DNA of 64,000 nucleotides. It comes from Saccoglossus kowalevskii (taxonomy: Eukaryota > Hemichordata > Enteropneusta > Harrimaniidae). Made by a program: the position numbers and the translations under genes. The stretch is taken from positions 62,001 to 126,000 of the forward strand of contig NW_003135827.1 in the NCBI RefSeq assembly GCF_000003605.2. Reading direction: 5' to 3'. The notes under the pieces are model-generated. The model worked only from the letters and a program-made list of their open reading frames with translations, ran no database searches and was not told the origin of the DNA. Within the stretch, counting starts at the first letter, position 1; each line of letters starts with the position of its first letter. This document shows, in pieces, positions 1-9,475 of this stretch.

Positions 1-56
1 TTTTTCGGTGGGTACCATTTAATTTCACTACCCTGGCTACGTGTTAAAATGGTTAT

Positions 57-196
57 GAATTCATTTTGGATAAGTACGTACATAACCGACCAATCGTGGA
101 CTTTAATTCAATGTGTTGGTCAGGGTTCTGACCCTGTGTATTTTTCGGTGGGTACCGTTTAATTTCACTACCCTGGCTACGTGTTAAAATGGTTAT
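57..196. repeat. Representative standard 140-bp monomer
   Basis: This is the first complete unit, taken from GAATTC to the base before the next GAATTC. It holds ATGAATTCAT (a 10-bp palindrome that starts two bases before phase 1), the palindrome GTACGTAC at 74-81, overlapping inverted repeats at 118-136, a T5 tract, GGTACC at 151-156 and the ACGTG site near its end. It is the C115/T126/GGATAAG type. Six CpGs are present against about 5.5 expected from base composition, so the monomer is not CpG-depleted. I see no CENP-B-box-like motif in it. Confidence 0.95.
118..136. other. Two overlapping inverted repeats, present in each standard monomer
   Basis: Two stems share the same bases. GGTCAG (118-123) can pair with CTGACC (128-133) around a GGTT loop. 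CAGGGT (121-126) can pair with ACCCTG (131-136) around a TCTG loop. Both cannot form at once in one strand. The motif recurs at phases 62-80 of nearly every standard unit and is absent from the 17 hybrid units, whose 110-bp segment replaces it. The arms are only 6 bp, so cruciform formation in duplex DNA is uncertain; a transcript or single strand could fold more readily. Function is unknown. Confidence 0.7.
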
Positions 197-245
197 GAAT
201 TCATTTTGCATAAGTACGTACATAACCGACCAATCGTGGACTTTA

Positions 246-355
246 TTTTGCATGCAGGTAAGGTATACCTACAGACATAACTGTGGACATTATGCTTAAA
301 CTTATGTACTAAGACGTTAGTTAACATTTAATATCAGGCAATGCATTGGTTCATT
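246..355 (+). repeat. 110-bp replacement segment, copy 1
   Basis: Sequence after ACTTTA departs from the standard unit at 246 and rejoins it at TTACCCTGG, so 64 bp (phases 50-113) are replaced by 110 bp and the unit becomes 186 bp. It contains the palindromes TGCATGCA, AGGTATACCT and CAATGCATTG, plus GTTAAC. This copy has the TAAAC variant of the CTTA(A/T)AC site. Upstream is the GCATAAG subtype. Downstream come a CACTCTGG unit and then a CACTCTGG unit with ACAAAACC. There is no target-site duplication and no coding potential. Its origin is unknown. Confidence 0.95.
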
Positions 356-3300
356 ACCCTGGCTACGTGTTAAAATGGTTATGAATTCACTCTGGATAAG
401 TACGTACATAACCGACCAATCGTGGACTTTAATTCAATGTGTTGGTCAGGGTTCTGACCCTGTGTATTTTTCGGTGGGTACTGTTTAATTTCACTATCCT
501 GGCTACGTGTTAAAATGGTTATGAATTCACTCTGGATAAGTACGTACAAAACCGACCAATCATGGACTTTAATTCAATGTGTTGGTCAGGGTTCTGACCC
601 TGTGTATTTTTCGGTGGGTACCGTTTAATTTCACTATCCTGGCTATGTGTTAAAATGGTTATGAATTCATTTTGGATAAGTACGTACATAACCGACCAAT
701 CGTGGACTTTAATTCAATGTGTTGGTCAGGGTTCTGACCCTGTGTATTTTTCGGTGGGTACCGTTTAATTTCACTACCCTGGCTATGCGTTAAAATGGTT
801 ATGAATTCATTTTGGATAAGTACGTACATAACCGACCAATCGTGGACTTTAATTCAATGTGTTGGTCAGGGTTCTGACCCTGTGTATTTTTCGGTGGGTA
901 CCGTTTAATCTCACTATCCTGGCTACGCGTTAAAATGGTTATGACTTCATTTTGGATAAGTACGTACATAACCGACCAATTGTGGACTTTAATTCAATGT
1001 GTTGGTCAGGGTTCTGACCCTGTGTATTTTTCGGTGGGTACCATTTAATTTCACTATCCTGGCTACGTGTTAAAATGGTTATGAATTCATTTTGGATAAG
1101 TACGTACATAACCGACCAATCATGGACTTTAATTCAATGTGTTGGTCAGGATTCTGACCCTGTGTATTTTTCGGTGGGTACCGTTTAATTTCACTATCCT
1201 GGCTACGTGTTAAAATGGTTATGAATTCATTTTGGATAAGTACGTACATAACCGACCAATCGTGGACTTTAATTCAATGTGTTGGTCAGGGTTCTGACCC
1301 TGTGTATTTTTCGGTGGGTACCGTTTAATTTCACTACCCTGGCTACGTGTTAAAATGGTTATGAATTCATTTTGGATAAGTACGTACATAACCGACCAAT
1401 CGTGGACTTTAATTCAATGTGTTGGTCAGGGTTCTGACCCTGTGTATTTTTCGGTGGGTACCGTTTAATTTCACTATCCTGGCTATGTGTTAAAATGGTT
1501 ATGAATTCACTCTGGATAAGTACGTACATAACCGACCAATCGTGGACTTTAATTCAATGTGTTGGTCAGGGTTCTGACCCTGTGTATTTTTCGGTGGGTA
1601 CCGTTTAATTTCACTATCCTGGCTACGTGTTAAAATGGTTATGAATTCATTTTGGATAAGTACATACATAACCGACCAATCGTTGACTTTAATTCAATGT
1701 GTTGGTCAGGGTTCTGACCCTGTGTATTTTTCGGTGGGTACCGTTTAATTTCACTACCCTGGCTACGCGTTAAAATGGTTATGAATTCATTTTGGATAAG
1801 TACGTACATAACCGACCAATCGTGGACTTTAATTCAATGTGTTGGTCAGGGTTCTGACCCTGTGTATTTTTCGGTGGGTACCGTTTAATTTCACTACCCT
1901 GGCTACGCGTTAAAATGGTTATGAATTCATTTTGGATAAGTACGTACATAACCGACCAATCATGGACTTTAATTCAATGTGTTGGTCAGGGTTCTGACCC
2001 TGTGTATTTTTCGGTGGGTACCATTTAATTTCACTACCCTGGGTACGCGTTAAAATGGTTATGAATTCATTTTGGATAAGTACGTACATAACCGACCAAT
2101 CGTGGACTTTAATTCAATGTGTTGGTCAGGGTTCTGACCCTGTGTATTTTTTGGTGGGTACCGTTTAATTTCACTACCCTGGCTACGTGTTAAAATGGTT
2201 ATGAATTCATTTTGGATAAATACGTTCATAACCGACCAATCATGGACTTTAATTCAATGTGTTGGTCAGGGTTCTGACCCTGTGTATTTTTCGGTGGGTA
2301 CCGTTTAATTTCACTACCCTGGCTATGCGTTAAAATGGTTATGAATTCATTTTGGATAAGTACGTACATAACCGACCAATCGTGGACTTTAATTCAATGT
2401 GTTGGTCAGGGTTCTGACCCTGTGTATTTTTCGGTGGGTACCGTATTTAATTTCACTATCCTGGCTACGTGTTAAAATGGTTATGAATTCATTTTGAATA
2501 AGTACGTACATAACCGACCAATCATGGACTTTAATTCAATGTGTTGGTCAGGGTTCTGACCCTGTGTATTTTTCGGTGGGTACCGTTTAATTTCACTACC
2601 CTGGCTACGCGTTAAAATGGTTATGAATTCATTTTGGATAAGTACGTACATAACCGACCAATTGTGGACTTTAATTCAATGTGTTGGTCAGGGTTCTGAC
2701 CCTGTGTATTTTTCGGTGGGTACCGTTTAATTTCACTACCCTGGCTACGCGTTAAAATGGTTATGAATTCATTTTGGATAAGTACGTACATAACCGACCA
2801 ATCGTGGACTTTAATTCAATGTGTTGGTCAGGGTTCTGACCCTGTGTATTTTTCGGTGTGTACCGTTTACTTTCACTACCCTGGCTACGCGTTAAAATGG
2901 TTATGAATTCATTTTGGATAAATACGTACATAACCGACCAATCGTGGACTTTAATTCAATGTGTTGGTCAGGGTTCTTGACCCTGTGTATTTTTCGGTGG
3001 GTACCGTTTAATTTCACTACCCTGGCCACGCGTTAAAATGGTTATGAATTCATTTTGGATAAGTACGTACATAACCGACCAATCGTGGACTTTAATTCAA
3101 TGTGTTGGTCAGGGTTCTGACCCTGTGTATTTTTCGGTGGGTACCGTTTAATTTCACTACCCTGGCTACGTGTTAAAATGGTTATGAATTCATTTTGCAT
3201 AAGTACGTACATAACCGACCAATCGTGGACTTTAATTCAATGTGTTGGTCAGGGTTCTGACCCTGTGTATTTTTCGGTGGGTACCGTTTAATTTCACTAC

Positions 3301-4450
3301 CCTGGCTACGTGTTAAAATGGTTATGAATTCATTTTGGATAAGTACGTACATAACCGACCAATCGTGGACTTTAATTCAATGTGTTGGTCAGGGTTCTGA
3401 CCCTGTGTATTTTTCGGTGGGTACCGTTTAATTTCACTATCCTGGCTACGTGTTAAAATGGTTATGAATTCATTTTGGATAAGTACGTACATAACCGACC
3501 AATCGTGGACTTTAATTCAATGTGTTGGTCAGGGTTCTGACCCTGTGTATTTTTCGGTGGGTACCGTTTAATTTCACTACCCTGGCCACGCGTTAAAATG
3601 GTTATGAATTCATTTTGGATAAGTACGTACATAACCGACCAATCGTGGACTTTAATTCAATGTGTTGGTCAGGGTTCTGACCCTGTGTATTTTTCGGTGG
3701 GTACTGTTTAATTTCACTACCCTGGCTACGCGTTAAAATGGTTATGAATTCATTTTGGATAAGTACGTACATAACCGACCAATCGTGGACTTTAATTCAA
3801 TGTGTTGGTCAGGGTTCTGACCCTGTGTATTTTTCGGTGGGTACCGTTTAATTTCGCTATCCTGGCTACGTGTTAAAATGGTTATGAATTCATTTTGGAT
3901 AAGTACGTACATAACCGACCAATCGTGGACTTTAATTCAATGTGTTGGTCAGGGTTCTGACCCTGTGTATTTTTCGGTGGGTACCGTTTAATCTCACTAC
4001 CATGGCTACTCGTTAAAATGGTTATGAATTCATTTTGGATAAGTACGTACATAACCGACCAATCATGGACTTTAATTCAATGTGTTGGTCAGGGTTCTGA
4101 CCCTGTGTATTTTTCGGTGGGTACCGTTTAATTTCACTACCCTGGCTACGTGTTAAAATGGTTATGAATTCACTCTGGATAAGTATGTACATAACCGACC
4201 AATCGTGGACTTTAATTCAATGTGTTGGTCAGGGTTCTGACCCTGTGTATTTTTCGGTGGGTACCGTTTAATTTCACTACCCTGGCTACGTGTTAAAATG
4301 GTTATGAATTCATTTTGGATAAGTACGTACATAACCGACCAATCTTGGACTTTATTTCAATGTGTTGGTCAGGGTTCTGACCCTGTGTATTTTTCGGTGG
4401 GTACCGTTTAATTTCACTACCCTGGCTACGCGTTAAAATGGTTATGAATT

Positions 4451-4740
4451 CATTTTGGATATTAAGTATGTACATAACCGATCAATCTTGGACTTTATTT
4501 CAATGTGTTGGTCAGGGTTCTGACCCTGTGTATTTTTCGGTGGGTACCGTTTAATTTCACTACCCTGGCTACGCGTTAAAATGGTTATGAATTCATTTTG
4601 GATATTAAGTATGTACATAACCGATCAATCTTGGACTTTATTTCAATGTGTTGGTCAGGGTTCTGACCCTGTGTATTTTTTGGTGGGTACCGTTTAATTT
4701 CACTACCCTGGCTACGCGTTAAAATGGTTATGAATTCATT
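4451..4740. repeat. Tandem pair of 143-bp variant monomers
   Basis: Two adjacent units carry GGATATTAAG in place of GGATAAG, together with AAGTATGTAC, CCGATCAATC and the T-type CTTGG/TTATTTC. Their spacing is 143 bp. The shared private variants show one was copied from the other in tandem. Confidence 0.88.
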
Positions 4741-6130
4741 TTGGATAAGTACGTACATAACCGACCAATCGTGGACTTTAATTCAATGTGTTGGTCAGGG
4801 TTCTGACCCTGTGTATTTTTCGGTGGGTACCGTTTAATTTCACTACCCTGGCTACGTGTTAAAATGGTTATGAATTCATTTTGGATAAGTACGTACATAA
4901 CCGACCAATCTTGGACTTTATTTCAATGTGTTGGTCAGGGTTCTGACCCTGTGTATTTTTCGGTGGGTACCGTTTAATTTCACTACCCTGGCTACGCGTT
5001 AAAATGGTTATGAATTCATTTTGGATAAGTACGTACATAACCGACCAATCTTGGACTTTATTTCAATGTGTTGGTCAGGGTTCTGACCCTGTGTATTTTT
5101 CGGTGGATACCGTTTAATTTCACTACCCTGGCTACGTGTTAAAATGGTTATGAATTCATTTTGGATAAGTACGTACATAACCGACCAATCTTGGACTTTA
5201 ATTCAATGTGTTGGTCAGGGTTCTGACCCTGTGTATTTTTCGGTGGGTACCGTTTAATTTCACTATCCTGGCTACGTGTTAAAATGGTTATGAATTCATT
5301 TTGGATAAGTACGTACATAACCGACCAATCGTGGACTTTAATTCAATGTGTTGGTCAGGGTTCTGACCCTGTGTATTTTTCGGTGGGTACCGTTTAATTT
5401 CACTATCCTGGCTACGTGTTAAAATGGTTATGAATTGATTTTGGATAAGTACGTACATAACCGATCAATCGTGGACTTTAATTCAATGTGTTGGTCAGGG
5501 TTCTGACCCTGTGTATTTTTCGGTGGGTACCGTTTAATTTCACTATCCTGGCTACGTGTTAAAATGGTTATGAATTCATTTTGGATAAGTACGTACATAA
5601 CCGACCAATCGTGGACTTTAATTCAATGTGTTGGTCAGGGTTCTGACCCTGTGTATTTTTCGGTGGGTACCGTTTAATTTCACTACCCTGGCTACGTGTT
5701 AAAATGGTTATGAATTCATTTTGGATAAGTACGTACAAAACCGACCAATCGTGGACTTTAATTCAATGTGTTGGTCAGGGTTCTGACCCTGTGTATTTTT
5801 CGGTGGGTACCGTTTAATTTCACTACCCTGGCTACGTGTTAAAATGGTTATGAATTCATTTTGGATAAGTACGTACATAACCGACCAATCTTGGACTTTA
5901 ATTCAATGTGTTGGTCAGGGTTCTGACCCTGTGTATTTTTCGGTGGGTACCGTTTAATTTCATTACCCTGGCTACGTGTTAAAATGGGTCTGAAGTCACT
6001 CTGGATAAGTACGTACATAACCGACCAATCTTGGACTTTAATTCAATGTGTTGGTCAGGGTTCTGACCCTGTGTATTTTTCGGTGGGTACCGTTTAATTT
6101 CATTACCCTGGCTACGTGTTAAAATGGTTA

Positions 6131-6930
6131 TGAATTCATTTTGGATAAGTACGTACATAACCGACCAATCTTGGACTTTATTTCAATATGTTGGTCAGGG
6201 TTCAGACCCTGTGTATTTTTCGGTGGGTACCGTTTAATTTCATTACCCTGGCTACGTGTTAAAATGGTTATGAATTCATTTTGGATAAGTTACGTACGTA
6301 ACCGACCAATCTTGGACTTTATTTCAATATGTTGGTCAGGGTTCTGACCCTGTGTATTTTTCGGTGGGTACCGTTTAATTTCACTACCCTGGCTACGTGT
6401 TAAAATGGTTATGAATTCATTTTGGATAAGTACGTACATAACCGACCAATCTTGGACTTTATTTCAATATGTTGGTCAGGGTTCAGACCCTGTGTATTTT
6501 TCGGTGGGTACCGTTTAATTTCATTACCCTGGCTACGTGTTAAAATGGTTATGAATTCATTTTGGATAAGTTACGTACGTAACCGACCAATCTTGGACTT
6601 TATTTCAATATGTTGGTCAGGGTTCTGACCCTGTGTATTTTTCGGTGGGTACCGTTTAATTTCACTACCCTGGCTACGTGTTAAAATGGTTATGAATTCA
6701 TTTTGGATAAGTACGTACATAACCGACCAATCTTGGACTTTATTTCAATATGTTGGTCAGGGTTCAGACCCTGTGTATTTTTCGGTGGGTACCGTTTAAT
6801 TTCACCACCCTGGCTACGTGTTAAAATGGGTATGAATTCATTTTGGATAAGTACGTACATAACCGACCAATCTTGGACTTTATTTCAATGTGTTGGTCAG
6901 GGTTCTGACCCTGTGTATTTTTCGGTGGGT
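6131..6930. repeat. 281-bp dimer higher-order repeat, nearly three copies
   Basis: The private marker TTCAGACC occurs at 6201, 6482 and 6763, exactly 281 bp apart. The one-base-longer TTACGTACGTAACC marker occurs in the alternate units near 6290 and 6571 and is missing from the third copy. The dimer is one 140-bp and one 141-bp T-type unit, each with TTTCAATATG. Identical short reading frames appear in each copy only because the DNA is duplicated. Confidence 0.93.
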
Positions 6931-7389
6931 ATCGTTTAATTTCACTACCCTGGCTACGTGTTAAAATGGTTATGAATTCATTTTGCATAAGTACGTACAT
7001 AACCGACCAATCATGGACTTTAATTCAATGTGTTGGTCAGGGTTCTGACCCTGTGTATTTTTCGGTGGGTACCGTTTAATTTCACTACCCTGGCCACGCG
7101 TTAAAATGGTTATGAATTCATTTTGGATAAGTACGTACATAACCGACCAATCGTGGACTTTAATTCAATGTGTTGTTCAGGGTTCTGACCCTGTGTATTT
7201 TTCGGTGGGTACCGTTTAATTTCACTATCCTGGCTACGTGTTAAAATGGTTATGAATTCATTTTGGATAAGTACGTACATAACCGAGCAATCGTGGACTT
7301 TAATTCAATGTGTTGGTCAGGGTTCTGACCCTGTGTATTTTTCGGTGGGTACCGTTTAATTTCACTACCCTGGCTACGCGTTAAAATGG

Positions 7390-7520
7390 TTATGAATTCA
7401 TTTTTGGATAAGTACGTACATAAACCAACCAATCGTGGACTTTAATTCAATGTGTTGGTCTGGGTTCTGACCCTGTGTATTTTTTCGGTGGGTACCGTTT
7501 AATTTTCACTACCCTGGCTA
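7390..7520. repeat. Monomer patch with clustered one-base insertions
   Basis: Within about one unit, homopolymers are one base longer than usual: CATTTTTGG, ATAAACC, a T6 before CGGTGGG, and AATTTTCAC. Neighbouring units lack these. This could be a decayed copy or a low-quality consensus stretch; the second seems more likely. Confidence 0.6.
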
Positions 7521-8006
7521 CACGTTAAAATGGTTATGAAATCATTTTGGATAAGTACGTACATAACCGACCAATCGTGGACTTTAATTCTATGTGTTGG
7601 TCAGGGTTCTGACCCTGTGTATTTTTCGGTGGGTACCGTTTAATTTCACTACCCTGGCTACGCGTTAAAATGGTTATGAATTCATTTTGGATAAGTACGT
7701 ACATAACCGACCAATCGTGGACTTTAATTCAATGTGTTGGTCAGGGTTCTGATCCTGTGTATTTTTCGGTGGGTACCGTTTAATTTCACTATCTTGGCTA
7801 CGTGTTAAAATGGTTATGAATTCATTTTGGATAAGTACGTACATAACCGACCAATCGTGGACTTTAATTCAATGTGTTGGTCAGGGTTCTGACCCTGTGT
7901 ATTTTTTGGTGGGTACCGTTTAATTTCACTATCCTGGCTACGTGTTAAAATGGTTATGAATTCATTTTGGATAAGTACGTACCTAACCGACCAATCGTGG
8001 ACTTTA

Positions 8007-8116
8007 TTTTGCATGCAGGTAAGGTATACCTACAGACATAACTGTGGACATTATGCTTAAACTTATGTACTAAGACGTTAGTTAACATTTAATATCAGGC
8101 AATGCATTGGTTCACT
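8007..8116 (+). repeat. 110-bp replacement segment, copy 2
   Basis: It has the TAAAC variant. It is the only copy whose right junction reads TTCACTACCC, identical to a standard unit, instead of TTCATTACCC. It is also unusual upstream: the unit is GGATAAG, not GCATAAG, with ACCTAACC. The first downstream unit has CATTTTGGATAAATACG and the second is CACTCTGG with ACAAAACC. The right junction may reflect exchange with a standard unit. Confidence 0.94.
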
Positions 8117-9325
8117 ACCCTGGCTACACGTTAAAATGGTTATGAATTCATTTTGGATAAATACGTACATAACCGACCAATCGTGGACTTTAATTCTATG
8201 TGTTGGTCAGGGTTCTGACCCTGTGTATTTTTCGGTGGGTACCGTTTAATTTCACTACCCTGGCTACGTGTTAAAATGGTTATGAATTCACTCTGGATAA
8301 GTACGTACAAAACCGACCAATCATGGACTTTAATTCAATGTGTTGGTCAGGGTTCTGACCCTGTGTATTTTTCGGTGGGTACCGTTTAATTTCACTACCC
8401 TGGCTACGCGTTAAAATGGTTATGAATTCATTTTGGATAAGTACGTACATAACCGACCAATCGTGGACTTTAATTCAATGTGTTGGTCAGGGTTCTGACC
8501 CTGTGTATTTTTCGGTGGGTACCGTTTAATTTCACTACCCTGGCTACGCGTTAAAATGGTTATGAATTCATTTTGGATAAGTACGTACATAACCGAACAA
8601 TCGTGGACTGTAATTCAATGTGTTGGTCAGGGTTCTGACCCTGTGTATTTTTCGGTGGGTACCGTTTAATTTCACTACCCTGGCTACGCGTTAAAATGGT
8701 TATGAATTCATTTTGGATAAATACGTACATAACCGACCAATCGTGGACTTTAATTCAATATGTTGGTCAGGGTTCTGACCCTGTGTATTTTTCGGTGGGT
8801 ACCGTTTAATTTCACTACCCTGGCTACACGTTAAAATGGTTATGAATTCATTTCGGATAAGTACGTACATAACCGACCAATCGTGGAATTTAATTCTATG
8901 TGTTGGTCAGGGTTCTGACCCTGTGTATTTTTCGGTGGGTACCGTTTAATTTCACTACCCTGGCCACGCGTTAAAATGGTTATGAATTCATTTTGGATAA
9001 GTACGTACATAACCGACCAATCGTGGACTTTAATTCAATGTGTTGGTCAGGGTTCTGACCCTGTGTATTTTTCGGTGGGTACCGTTTAATTTCACTACCC
9101 TGGCTACGCGTTAAAATGGTTATGAATTCATTTTGGATAAGTACGTACATAACCGACCAATCGTGGACTTTAATTCAATGTGTTGGTCAGGGTTCTGACC
9201 CTGTGTATTTTTCGGTGGGTACCGTTTAATTTCACTATCCTGGCTACGTGTTAAAATGGTTATGAATTCACTCTGGATAAGTACGTACAAAACCGACCAA
9301 TCATGGACTTTAATTCAATGTGTTG

Positions 9326-9475
9326 GTCAGGTTCTGACTCTGTGTATTTTTCGGTGGGTACCGTTTAATTTCACTTCTCCTGCTATGTGTTAAATGGTTA
9401 TGAATTCATTTGGATAAGTACGTACATACCGACCAATCGTGGACTTTAATTCAATGTGTTGGTCAGGGTCTGACC
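9326..9475. repeat. Monomer patch with clustered one-base deletions
   Basis: Just over one unit shows GGTCAGGTTCTGACTC, CACTTCTCCTGC, GTTAAATGG, ATTTGG, CATACCG and CAGGGTCTGACC, nearly all single-base losses in short homopolymers. Flanking units are normal. The likely cause is a local consensus error, though a decayed unit is possible. Confidence 0.6.

Larger units (their letters stand above)
1..245. repeat. Array segment before hybrid copy 1
   Basis: This stretch holds part of one monomer, one full GGATAAG unit and the left part of the first hybrid, which is of the GCATAAG subtype. The array is already in progress at base 1, so its left boundary lies outside the window. No gene is present. 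Confidence 0.95.
356..8006. repeat. Array segment between hybrids 1 and 2 (about 54 standard units)
   Basis: Units here mix C115 and T115 and mix ACGTG and ACGCG. Oddities are a 2-bp insertion near 2444, two successive 143-bp units with ATT added in GGATAAG (4456 and 4599), a T-type block from about 4340 to 6900 that includes a 281-bp dimer repeat, a GGGTCTGAAGTCACTC unit near 5986, and a patch of one-base homopolymer gains at 7396-7510. The first units after the hybrid carry CACTCTGG and then ACAAAACC. No gene is present. Confidence 0.93.

Noticed and set aside
74-81. GTACGTAC with flanking alternating purine-pyrimidine bases as a Z-DNA site
   Set aside because: The tract is only about 11 bases and mostly TA and AC steps, too short and weak to claim.
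118-133. Nuclear-receptor-like half sites GGTCA and TGACC
   Set aside because: The half sites are separated by 6 bp, not the 3 bp of the classical palindromic element. The symmetry is explained as well by the hairpin.
125-135. RNA polymerase III B-box-like GGTTCTGACCC
   Set aside because: It departs from GGTTCGANNCC at the two central near-invariant positions, and I see no A box at a suitable distance upstream, so a tRNA or SINE origin is not supported.
57-196. CENP-B box or telomeric repeat in the monomer
   Set aside because: I looked on both strands and saw no acceptable match to the CENP-B core bases and no TTAGGG-like tandem.
53-253. Recurring 66-codon reading frame on the - strand ending at the hybrids (about 14 near-identical copies, e.g. 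14725-14925, 48116-48316)
   Set aside because: The start codon comes from the ATGCAAAA edge of the replacement segment, and the rest is two antisense monomers. The similarity reflects DNA duplication. I see no domain, signal peptide or pattern of silent change.
6141-6939. Three near-identical 68-78 codon + strand frames at 281-bp spacing
   Set aside because: They are copies of one dimer repeat, and two are word-for-word identical because the DNA is. They are not a gene family.
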